This document shows positions 33,652-40,755 of a DNA stretch of 64,000 bases, piece after piece. The DNA is taken from positions 1,042,599 to 1,106,598 of the forward strand of contig NZ_KB890761.1 of assembly GCF_000373265.1 (NCBI RefSeq), written 5' to 3'. Under the pieces are notes generated by a model. That model was not told the DNA's origin. It was given only the letters and a program-made list of their open reading frames with translations, and searched no databases. A program made the translations under genes and the position numbers. The DNA comes from Pontibacter roseus DSM 17521. Its GTDB lineage: Bacteria; Bacteroidota; Bacteroidia; Cytophagales; Hymenobacteraceae. Within the stretch, counting starts at the first letter, position 1, and every line of letters starts with the position of its first letter.

Positions 33652-34632
33652 CTAGACCAACTTCAGCAGCTCAGCCGCAGCCGCGAAGGCAGACTTCTGC
33701 CCCTCCTGTACCTGCCGCGCTATACCGGGTAGCTGCTCCTGCACCTGTTGGTGGCTATAGAAGTTCTCCTCCAGGCCCTGCCTTATGGCCTCATACATCC
33801 ACTGCAGGTTCTGGTCGCGCCGTTTTTTCTCAAAGAAGCCATTCTGCTGCGAGAGTTTCAGGTAATCGGACACGGATTGCCAAATGGTGTCCAGACCGCT
33901 CGGTTCCAGTGCGGAGCAGACGGAGACTTTGGGCAGCCAGCCGGATGCGGCCATGGGGTAGAGGTGCAGCGCATTCTGGTACTCGGCGCGGGCTGCCTTC
34001 GCCTTCATGGCATTCTCCCCGTCTGCTTTGGTGATAGCGATGGCATCAGCCATCTCCATAATACCACGCTTGATGCCCTGCAACTCGTCACCGGCTCCGG
34101 CCAGCATGAGCAGCAGAAAGAAATCGACCATGGCGTGCACCGCCGTCTCCGACTGGCCCACGCCAACGGTTTCCACAATCACCGCGTCGAAACCGGCGGC
34201 CTCGCAAAGCAGGATGGACTCGCGCGTGCTGCGGGTGACGCCACCCAGCGACTTGCCGGCAGGAGAGGGGCGGATAAACGCCTGCGGGTTGGTGGATAGG
34301 GATTCCATGCGCGTCTTATCGCCCAGAATGCTGCCCCCGGTGCGCTGGCTCGTAGGATCGACGGCCAGGACCGCCAGCCTCTTGCCCTGCTCCTGAATTA
34401 GGTAGTTGCCGAAGGCTTCGATGAACGTACTCTTGCCTACCCCGGGCACACCCGTTATACCTATCCTTACCGAGTTGCCGGCATGCGGCAGCACCTGATT
34501 GATGACCTCTTGCGCCAGTTCCAGGTCAGAGGCCAGCCGGCTCTCCACCAGCGTGATGGCGCGACTCAACATCACCCGGTCTCCGGCAAGTATACCAGCC
34601 ACGTACTTATCTGCACTGAAACGTTTTGCCAA
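33652..34632 (-). CDS. meaB: Methylmalonyl-CoA mutase-associated GTPase MeaB
   Basis: MeaB is a G3E-type GTPase that guards loading and repair of B12 in methylmalonyl-CoA mutase. Walker A is RIGITGVPGVGKSTFIEAFG near residue 60. Next come LAVLAVDPTSQRTGGSILGD, FIRPSPAGKSLGGVTRSTRE, GFDAVIVETVGVGQSETAV and the base-specificity block AIAITKADGEN. The C-terminal dimerisation helices are in place, and 326 residues is the usual length. Its client mutase genes lie 6-11 kb away rather than next to it. A -7 box is present upstream. Confidence 0.95.
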   Translation of the reverse strand: MAKRFSADKYVAGILAGDRVMLSRAITLVESRLASDLELAQEVINQVLPHAGNSVRIGITGVPGVGKSTFIEAFGNYLIQEQGKRLAVLAVDPTSQRTGGSILGDKTRMESLSTNPQAFIRPSPAGKSLGGVTRSTRESILLCEAAGFDAVIVETVGVGQSETAVHAMVDFFLLLMLAGAGDELQGIKRGIMEMADAIAITKADGENAMKAKAARAEYQNALHLYPMAASGWLPKVSVCSALEPSGLDTIWQSVSDYLKLSQQNGFFEKKRRDQNLQWMYEAIRQGLEENFYSHQQVQEQLPGIARQVQEGQKSAFAAAAELLKLV

Positions 34633-34667
34633 GGCGCTACAATTGAGGTAGACAATCGATTGTGATA

Positions 34668-34675
34668 CAAATTTA
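34668..34675 (-). promoter_or_regulatory. Candidate -7 box for meaB
   Basis: Minus-strand TAAATTTG is an exact match about 35 bases before the start. Confidence 0.5.
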
Positions 34676-34729
34676 GAATTTATGCGTTACCAGACCAGCT
34701 TATTTGCTGGGAAAGCCATGGGTAAAGCA

Positions 34730-34759
34730 AGAAGCCCGGCATGCCTATGCCGGGCTTCT
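34730..34759. terminator. Hairpin between meaB and the propeller gene
   Basis: AGAAGCCCGGCAT pairs with ATGCCGGGCTTCT around a 4-base loop. It likely ends the propeller-gene transcript (minus strand); the T run is weak. Confidence 0.7.
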
Positions 34760-34782
34760 GTGAAGAATTGCTGGTTTATACC

Positions 34783-35934
34783 TTATCTGATATTGGCAGA
34801 GCGGCTAGTAGCAGGTCGTATACCTTGCGGAAAGTTCGGCAGGCCCAAGTCGCTTTTGCGGCCGCCCAGGTGCATGCCGGTGTCCACATAGTTACTTTCC
34901 TTGCCCAAAGCGTTTGGCTTGCTGATAACCCCGAGGTGGATATTATCTTGTCGGGCCACGTACATGCGCCCATCCGGACCAAGTTGCAAGGCACCAATGC
35001 GGGGACTGCCGGAGGTGCCGATTATCTGGGCCGACTTCGAGATGGCCGCTTCGTCGCCAGCCTGCAAATTGAATTGGATGATTTGCGCTTTGCCGCCTCC
35101 TTTGCCGTTGGCGGTGCCATACAGCTTAGTGCCGTCCGGGGAGAAGCAAACGCCATACGCCTCTTCATAACCCTTCAGTAGGATGGGGTCAGACACCTCA
35201 CCGGTGCTACGGTTGAAGCGAAGTACTTCAAAATTGCTGTCGCTGTCCCAGAGGGCGGCGGCCAAGCGAGTTCCGTCCGGTGAGGGAACCAGATAGCCAA
35301 TGGCTTTGCGGTGCGCCCCACCGTGAACCGTTCCCACGTTCGTCATGACCGGCTCCATGTTCACGCCCTCAGCCGTGACCAGATAGGCCATATAGGCGTT
35401 GCTGTTCCAGCGGTGCGCAATGACCCACCAATCCTGATTGTTGCTGTGGCGTACGGCGGTGAGTTTCTCAGTGGCAGGTGCAATCATGAATACGTTGCGT
35501 GCCGTGATGTCTCCGTTCCCGCCGTCTTTGTTCATGTTCACCACACTGTAGCGCAAGCCATTGGACTGCGCCTGAATGTCGGTGGTGAAGATGTAGAAAA
35601 GGCTGTCGGTGCCGGGCTGCGGAATGATGAGCGCCGACTGTGTGGACGACTTCATCCCCATCAGGCCGTTGCCGTTCGGCATCACCTTGTGGTTCCGGTT
35701 CCAGACCGTGATGCCGTTGGTATAGAACAGGAGGTTGCCTTCCTTATCTGAGATGGTAGCACTGCCTTCCTCAGTCTGTAGCCTTCCGTTTACCACGGCC
35801 TTCACACTGTCGCCTTTGAACACAAGCCCCGCTCCCTTGCCGAAGTACCAGTTATTGGTCTCGCCTTGAGCCTGTGCTGTGAGGGTGAGCAGGACCAAGG
35901 CAAAAGCGTATGCTATTTTTTTTAACTGAATCAT
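34783..35934 (-). CDS. Secreted beta-propeller protein of the gliding-motility-associated type
   Basis: MIQLKKIAYAFALVLLTLTA is a Sec signal peptide; another ATG three codons upstream is equally possible. The mature protein follows the pattern seen at the N-terminus of large Bacteroidota cell-surface proteins: NNWYFGKGAGLVFKGDSVKA, EEGSATISDKEGNLLFYTNG, ITVWNRNHKVMPNGNGL, SSTQSALIIPQPGTDSLFYI, AYLVTAEGVNMEPV and GYLVPSPDGTRLAAALWDSD. Those large proteins usually end in a gliding-motility or T9SS sorting domain; this one stops after the propeller (about 383 residues) and has neither. It may be a periplasmic single-domain paralogue. Its partners are unknown. Confidence 0.82.
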   Translation of the reverse strand: MIQLKKIAYAFALVLLTLTAQAQGETNNWYFGKGAGLVFKGDSVKAVVNGRLQTEEGSATISDKEGNLLFYTNGITVWNRNHKVMPNGNGLMGMKSSTQSALIIPQPGTDSLFYIFTTDIQAQSNGLRYSVVNMNKDGGNGDITARNVFMIAPATEKLTAVRHSNNQDWWVIAHRWNSNAYMAYLVTAEGVNMEPVMTNVGTVHGGAHRKAIGYLVPSPDGTRLAAALWDSDSNFEVLRFNRSTGEVSDPILLKGYEEAYGVCFSPDGTKLYGTANGKGGGKAQIIQFNLQAGDEAAISKSAQIIGTSGSPRIGALQLGPDGRMYVARQDNIHLGVISKPNALGKESNYVDTGMHLGGRKSDLGLPNFPQGIRPATSRSANIR

Positions 35935-35943
35935 GGATGTCAT

Positions 35944-36204
35944 TTTCTATATAACGCGTCTGTTGCAAACTGAGTGCCAGTTTGTGGTTTATGTTTGCTG
36001 GGGGTGAGGATTAGAGGGAATGCGTTCCGCGTTCCCAATGTCCCTGTTCCTCCTTAATATATTTCGGTTACTATACAGGAAGCCGGTCAATTCTGACCTT
36101 CTGAGGAGTGGAATCGCCGCAGGTATGAACATCCCCCTGCCCCCTTCGAAGGGGGACTTTCTGCTGTTACTGTTCAGAAGGTATAGGCGTTGTAGCAAGT
36201 TATC
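35944..36204. other. Gene-free spacer with a perfect palindrome
   Basis: No coding frame is convincing. The spacer holds the 16-bp palindrome CCCCCTTCGAAGGGGG at 36140-36155 and GGTATAG words at 36180 and 36211. It leads into the composite repeat. Confidence 0.6.
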
Positions 36205-36420
36205 GCTGGCAGGTATAGCTTTAACACCCCTCTGACTCCCCTCAAGGGGAGAGTTTCCACAGCAGCCACAGAGCAATGGCATCAGCTAAGTTCACCCATT
36301 GGCGCTCCACTGTTCGAGCGGTCAGCGAGTTTGGAGCATCTTGGCTTTTTTGCCTATTTTGGGGGTAGGTGCCTCGATTTTTGCCAAGAAATAAAGTAGG
36401 TGCCCGCCGCACAGGCGAGG
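36205..36420 (-). repeat. Composite intergenic repeat, copy 2
   Basis: Inverse copy of the segment at 16112-16308. It shares the GCTGGCAGGTATAGCTTTAA-type end, the CTCCCCTCAAGGGGAG hairpin, the AGTTTCCACAGCAGCCACAG block, TTGGCGCTCCACTGTTCGAG and the end GTGCCCGCCGCACAGGCG. The middle part between the blocks differs from copy 1, so the copies have drifted or are modular. Between it and trehalase (36421-36478) nothing else is seen. Confidence 0.75.
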
Positions 36421-36478
36421 CTAACCACAACGCAGCGAGTAGGCAGCAATAGCCGCTTCTCTGCAGCTAATGCCATAC

Positions 36479-38110
36479 CTACCGCAGCTCCTCCAACTGC
36501 GGCTCCAGCTCCGCTACTCGTTTCAACTCAGGGTATACCGAGAGCAGTTTCAGGAACACGCCGTTCGTCCACCCGAAACCATCCTGATTGGGATATTCCC
36601 CGCCTCCGGCCTCTAGTTCAAGGTTCTCCACATTGTACTTCTCTACCATCTTGCCGGTATTGTGGTATACCTCTGTGCCGAGTGTAATCCAGCGGGTGGC
36701 GACGGTGTGGGCCAATTGGTCGTGGCCATAGTTGCGGAGCGCCTGTATACTCATCCACTGCAGCGGTGCCCAGCCGTTGGGCGCATCCCATTGCTGGTTG
36801 GTGTCTACGAGCGTGGTGGACAAACCTCCCAACTGCAGGAAATCATTTTGCAGGCGCTTAGCCACCGCCTCGGCCTGCCTTCGCTTGGCCATGCAGAAGT
36901 ATAGCGGGTACACGGCTGCCAGCGTCGGGATGTTGGTGGTGGTGCCTTTCATGAAGTCGTAGTCGTAGAAGAAACCGTCAGCCTCACTCCAGCTATGCCT
37001 GAGCAAGGCTTGCCGCCTGCCCTTAGCCAGTTTCTGGTACCGTCTCGCCGTTGGCTTATCGCCTTTCAGCTGGGCCATCTCAGCCAGCGTCATCTCCATG
37101 TGGAAAAGCAGGGCGTTTAAATCAACGGGAATGATATCGGTGGTGCGGATGGTGCTCAACTGCTGCCCATCGGCAAACCAGCGGCTACTGAAATCCCAGC
37201 CCGACTCGGCGGCGGCCCGGATGTGGCGGTATACCTCCTCGGGCCGCCGCCCAGACTCCTGCGCCAAATGCAGGTCCTCCTTGAATGACTCCGGGCGAGG
37301 TGCAGGCTGGTCGTCCCAGTAGCGGTTCAGGATGCTGCCATCTGGCAGGCGCACTACCCTACGGTGCGTCGGCTTGCCTGGCGAGAGCGAGGCGGCCCCC
37401 TCCATCCAGAAATCATACTCTTTTTGAAGGGCCGGTGCGTATTGGAGCAGTACCTGCTTCCCCCGTTCCTGCGCCAGCACCCGCAGCATGAGCGCGAAAA
37501 AAGGAGGCTGGGAGCGGCTAAGGTAGTAACTGCGGTTGCCGTTGGGTATGTGGCCGGTTGTGTTTATCAAGTGCGTGAAGTTGTCCACCATGTTCTGGAT
37601 GAGCTCTGTCTTGCCGCTCACCTGCAGTCCGAGCATGGTGAAGAAACTGTCCCAGTAGTATATTTCCTGGAATCGCCCACCCGGGACCACATACGCGTGC
37701 GGCAGGGGCAGGAGCGAGCCTCCCTGTTCATCTGGGCGGCGTGTCAGCACGGGCCACAGCTTCTGTATATGCTCTGTTCCTGAAAGACTGGTGTCGGTGG
37801 TGAAATTAGACGAAGGCTGCGTAGGGAGCTCGAAGTGTAATCTTACGAACGCCTTCAAATCGAAGCCAGGCTGCTGGCGCTGGGCGCGATAGGCCTGCAA
37901 GATTTGCTCTGGAGCCTGCTTCGGAGCACAGTCAGCAAAGGTCTTGGAGTCCGGGAATACAGGGTGCAACTGCACATCACGGAAGAGTTCTTGCAAATCA
38001 GTCTCCGGTCGATACTGTGCCTGCACAGGCGACGGAGCGTAGAGGTACGATAAAAACAAAAGGCTCAGGTTAAGCAGGAAGTATGACTTTTTCAATTCGC
38101 TCCATTTCAT
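36479..38110 (-). CDS. Periplasmic alpha,alpha-trehalase (GH37)
   Basis: The enzyme splits trehalose into two glucose units. The start gives MKWSELKKSYFLLNLSLLFL, a signal peptide with an AQA-type end; an ATG three codons upstream is an alternative. Both GH37 signatures are present: PGGRFQEIYYWDSFF near residue 168 and QWDAPNGWAPLQW near residue 440. GGGEYPNQDGFGWTNGVFL near the C-terminus is the third conserved block. Catalytic Asp and Glu candidates lie in these blocks (SRWFADGQ region and the EGGGEY stretch). About 543 residues is the usual length. It is a single gene between a repeat cluster and the Thr-Gly lipoproteins. Confidence 0.93.
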   Translation of the reverse strand: MKWSELKKSYFLLNLSLLFLSYLYAPSPVQAQYRPETDLQELFRDVQLHPVFPDSKTFADCAPKQAPEQILQAYRAQRQQPGFDLKAFVRLHFELPTQPSSNFTTDTSLSGTEHIQKLWPVLTRRPDEQGGSLLPLPHAYVVPGGRFQEIYYWDSFFTMLGLQVSGKTELIQNMVDNFTHLINTTGHIPNGNRSYYLSRSQPPFFALMLRVLAQERGKQVLLQYAPALQKEYDFWMEGAASLSPGKPTHRRVVRLPDGSILNRYWDDQPAPRPESFKEDLHLAQESGRRPEEVYRHIRAAAESGWDFSSRWFADGQQLSTIRTTDIIPVDLNALLFHMEMTLAEMAQLKGDKPTARRYQKLAKGRRQALLRHSWSEADGFFYDYDFMKGTTTNIPTLAAVYPLYFCMAKRRQAEAVAKRLQNDFLQLGGLSTTLVDTNQQWDAPNGWAPLQWMSIQALRNYGHDQLAHTVATRWITLGTEVYHNTGKMVEKYNVENLELEAGGGEYPNQDGFGWTNGVFLKLLSVYPELKRVAELEPQLEELR

Positions 38111-38361
38111 AGCCAGCATGGTTTTAAGGACTCAGTACTAGTACGGAAACAGGAGCAAGGCGGTAAGTATACTATCCTTTGAGCGGCTTTACAAGCCTCT
38201 AATCCATTGGGTTTTTCATTTCCCCAATAGCTACAGGAATTTCTTGAAATTATCAGGGCAGTGGTTATCAGATGCGCCCACTCAGGAAATGGAAAAGCAG
38301 AGGGCTAAGGGTGTGCCATCTGCTTTTCAGGTATAGGTTTACGATATGGTTTGCCTTTGGC

Positions 38362-38619
38362 TTACATGGTGGTACCGCCCGTGGTGCTGCCGCTGGTAGT
38401 GCCTGTGGTTGTGGTGCCGGTGGCGTCCGTGCCGGTGCCGCCGCTTGGGGTTTCACCGGTCGTTGTGTCGCCGGTGGCGCCGTTGTTTGTGTCTTCGTCT
38501 CCGGTCTCGATGGAAGTATTGTCAGGCGTTGATTCCTGGTTATTTCCGCCACAGGAGGAGAAAGTTAATGCTACGCCGAATAATAAGGCGGTAGCGAGGC
38601 TTGTCCATTGTTTTTTCAT
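38362..38619 (-). CDS. Small Thr/Gly-rich lipoprotein, paralogue A
   Basis: MKKQWTSLATALLFGVALTF with lipobox FSSC is a lipoprotein signal. The mature 62 residues begin with a short acidic Asn/Asp/Glu region (GGNNQESTPDNTSIETGDED) and end in low-complexity Thr-Gly-Ser repeats (TTTTGTTSGSTTGGTTM). No fold is expected; it should be an unstructured surface or periplasmic tail. The signal and N-terminus are nearly the same as in the next minus-strand gene upstream, so the two are tandem paralogues. I do not know the function. Confidence 0.72.
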   Translation of the reverse strand: MKKQWTSLATALLFGVALTFSSCGGNNQESTPDNTSIETGDEDTNNGATGDTTTGETPSGGTGTDATGTTTTGTTSGSTTGGTTM

Positions 38620-38724
38620 AGAGGTATGTGCTGTCCAGTGTTTGTATACGCGTGGCTCATCCTGAAAACAGACGGGCTAGCCGCTCCAGCACATGCCGCT
38701 GAAGGTGGCTAGCCCTGCTGTTAG

Positions 38725-39192
38725 TTATTTTCCTGTAGTGCCTGCGGTGGTGCCGGCTGTTGTACCATTGGTGGTACCGGTGGTCGTTCCGCTGCCAGAA
38801 GTGGTGCCAGTTGTTGTACCAGAGGTTGTGCCTGTAGTGGTCGTGCCTGCGGTAGTACCGGTCGTTGTGGTTCCAGTCGTTGTTCCAGATGTTGTCCCTG
38901 TAGTAGTGCCGGTTGTGGTACCCGTAGTTGTACCCATAGTAGTACCGGTTGTCGTGCCAGTGGTTGTGCCACCGGTAGTAGTGGTGCCTGTGGTCGTTCC
39001 GGTTGTGGTGTCCATACCTGCGGTATCCTCCGGCATTTCATAGCCAGAGCCCTCTACCCCCGTTTCCTGGGTATCGCCTTCAGTGGTTTCTGGTGGCATC
39101 TGGGAGTTGTTACCGCCTTCTCCGCAGGATGCCAGGAATAGAGCTGCGCCCATCAGGCAGGAAGCAGTCATTGATATCCATTGTTTTTTCAT
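38725..39192 (-). CDS. Small Thr/Gly-repeat lipoprotein, paralogue B
   Basis: MKKQWISMTASCLMGAALFL with lipobox LASC mirrors the signal of paralogue A. After an acidic spacer (MPPETTEGDTQETGVEGSGY) the last 95 residues are repeats of the unit T-T-T-G with occasional Ala, Ser, Met, Asn or Lys. The DNA shows a matching tetracodon repeat (in plus-strand sense GTACCGGTTGTGGT-like units) with varied third bases, which argues for selection on the protein rather than fresh slippage. The antisense frame reads Val-Pro repeats and is a shadow. Possible roles as a flexible spacer or O-glycosylated tail are guesses. Confidence 0.75.
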   Translation of the reverse strand: MKKQWISMTASCLMGAALFLASCGEGGNNSQMPPETTEGDTQETGVEGSGYEMPEDTAGMDTTTGTTTGTTTTGGTTTGTTTGTTMGTTTGTTTGTTTGTTSGTTTGTTTTGTTAGTTTTGTTSGTTTGTTSGSGTTTGTTNGTTAGTTAGTTGK

Positions 39193-39388
39193 AGCTTTTC
39201 GTTTTAAAAGTTACATACCTCTCTTTTACGATTCTTTTTCAGGTTTTTCCTGCGATATAGCTATGAAAATCAAGGGGTTAATACTGAAATAGTACTAAGT
39301 GTTTTGTGCAAAAATGGCCTAAACGATATTTGGTGCTTATTTGAATCCTGTTTTAGATTGGAAAAGAATTGCATCGAAACGTCAGCAT

Positions 39389-39787
39389 CTAACGTCGGAA
39401 GGGGTAGCGTTTGAAGGATTCCTGCCCCATGGCATCTTTCTCATATCGTGCCAGGGTATAGGGCTGGTACTGCTGGTCGAAGTTCTGCTGCCCGGGTTCC
39501 ACCTGTTTCGGTGCCGGTTGGCCGTCCAGGAAAAAGTATACCTGTGTGTTGCCATACTTGGTGTGCGGCATGTATTCGCCGTACTGCTGCATTTCCTGCC
39601 ACAGCGTGTCGGACACGGTCACGGCATAAATCCTGACGATGGGGCCCGTATTGTTCTCGTTGCGGTAAAAGGCCACTTCTTTGAAATCGCCTTTCAGGTC
39701 ATCGACGCTGGGTTGAGAGAAGGAGTCGTAAATGAACCATACGATGAGGGCTGCGGAGATGAGTAGTAGAATGTGTTTAAGCTTCAT
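39389..39787 (-). CDS. Hypothetical small membrane-anchored protein
   Basis: I do not recognise this 132-residue protein. An N-terminal hydrophobic stretch (HILLLISAALIVWFIYDSF) acts as anchor or uncleaved signal. The remaining soluble domain contains VDDLKGDFKEVAFYRNENNT, VRIYAVTVSDTLWQEMQQYG and QVYFFLDGQPAPKQVEPGQQ, a mixed alpha/beta pattern ending in basic residues KRYPFRR. It has its own -7 box, 20 bases before the start. Confidence 0.7.
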   Translation of the reverse strand: MKLKHILLLISAALIVWFIYDSFSQPSVDDLKGDFKEVAFYRNENNTGPIVRIYAVTVSDTLWQEMQQYGEYMPHTKYGNTQVYFFLDGQPAPKQVEPGQQNFDQQYQPYTLARYEKDAMGQESFKRYPFRR

Positions 39788-39806
39788 GGCAATCAGTATT
39801 ATACCT

Positions 39807-39814
39807 CAAAGGTA
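39807..39814 (-). promoter_or_regulatory. Candidate -7 box for the small anchored protein
   Basis: Minus-strand TACCTTTG is an exact match, 20 bases before the start; a GAGGTATA word lies immediately downstream. Confidence 0.45.
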
Positions 39815-39990
39815 ACTATACTTCACGCCTTTACTTAGGATTTTTGAGTTTAAAAAGTACGCAAGCGGCAGAATGAGGGCAGAAGGTATACCTGCCTGGA
39901 CTAGTCAGGCTTTAATAAGCCGCCGCCCTATAGGAGCGTTCCAAAACAGCTTCATGTAACAATATAGCTCACCGGAACGTGCTTGATGGC

Positions 39991-40533
39991 ATGAGTGAAA
40001 AGTACAAAGCAAAAGGAGCCCATGAAATCTATTTTGTGACCCTGTCGGTCGTACAATGGGCGGATGTGTTTACGAGGCGCGACTACAATGAGATTCTATG
40101 TGATAGCCTCGCCTACTGCCAAAGCCAGAAAGGGCTGACCCTTTACGCTTGGTGCATTATGACTAACCACCTGCACCTGATATGTTCCGCTCCTTATCTC
40201 CCTGATGTCATCCGGGATTTCAAGAAGTATACCGCTAAGGAGATACTAAGGGCGGTGCAGGACACCCCGTTGGAGAGTAGGAAAAGCTGGCTACTTTGGC
40301 TATTTAAGTCAGCAGGTGAATCAAGCGCTAAAAACGAGGTCTTCAAGCTTTGGCAGACCGGTTACCACCCCATCTTGCTGGACAGTAACACAAAGATAGA
40401 CCAACGACTGGACTATCTGCACCAGAATCCGGTAAAGGCGGGCTTCGTCGAAGAGCCGGAAGACTGGCTGTATAGTAGCGCTAGGGATTATGCAGGTCGC
40501 GCAGGTAGATTGAAGCTGACTTTCATTGAGTAA
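39991..40533 (+). CDS. REP-associated tyrosine transposase (RAYT, Y1/HUH family)
   Basis: The start MSEKYKAKGAHEIYFVTLSV places the beta strand of the Y1 transposase fold at the N-terminus. The HUH metal motif is AWCIMTNHLHLICSAP (H-L-H) near residue 50. The expected catalytic Tyr lies in the helix IRDFKKYTAKEIL. The block LDYLHQNPVKAGFVEEPEDW and YSSARDYAG at the end are hallmarks of the RAYT group rather than of IS200/IS605 TnpA. RAYTs process single-stranded hairpins of dispersed REP sequences. Directly behind the gene lies an array of palindromes that may be its substrate. At about 180 residues it looks intact. Confidence 0.88.
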   Translation: MSEKYKAKGAHEIYFVTLSVVQWADVFTRRDYNEILCDSLAYCQSQKGLTLYAWCIMTNHLHLICSAPYLPDVIRDFKKYTAKEILRAVQDTPLESRKSWLLWLFKSAGESSAKNEVFKLWQTGYHPILLDSNTKIDQRLDYLHQNPVKAGFVEEPEDWLYSSARDYAGRAGRLKLTFIE

Positions 40534-40555
40534 AACGTACCAATGAAAGGTACTG

Positions 40556-40687
40556 CACTGGCGCGGAAGTTACTTCAGTGACTAAGAATAAAAGCGAGTC
40601 TGAGACTCGCGTGATTACGGCCCTTTGTTGTCGCGAGTCTCAGACTCGCTCCTATACCTAGGCACGGGACTAAGTCCCGCGCCAGTG
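40556..40687. repeat. Palindrome array behind the RAYT gene (REP-like)
   Basis: An outer 11-bp inverted repeat CACTGGCGCGG / CCGCGCCAGTG bounds the element. Inside lie GCGAGTCTGAGACTCGC (40594-40610), its reverse complement GCGAGTCTCAGACTCGC (40633-40649) and CGGGACTAAGTCCCG (40665-40679). A CTATACC word lies between them. The layout fits a pair of inverted REP hairpins. Confidence 0.75.
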
Positions 40688-40694
40688 AAAGCAA

Positions 40695-40728
40695 AAAGCT
40701 GCAGCCCACCGAAGTCAGCTGCAGCTTT
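40695..40728 (-). terminator. Hairpin behind mutB
   Basis: AAAGCTGCAGC pairs with GCTGCAGCTTT; on the minus strand TTTTTGC follows. Confidence 0.7.
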
Positions 40729-40729
40729 C

Positions 40730-40746
40730 AACTCTTAACTCTTAAC
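40730..40746. repeat. Tandem AACTCTT repeat at the 3' side of mutB
   Basis: AACTCTTAACTCTTAAC is the inverse of the GAGTTAA repeat found on the other side of mutB. Confidence 0.6.
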
Positions 40747-40755
40747 TTAAGAGTC

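Noticed and set aside
38725..39000. Possible CRISPR array
   Set aside because: The regular units are 12-base codon repeats without unique spacers, fully explained by the Thr-Thr-Thr-Gly coding repeats.
38693..39043. Plus-strand Val-Pro repeat protein
   Set aside because: It is the antisense reading of the Thr-Gly repeats; the minus frame has a signal peptide and lipobox and a paralogue.
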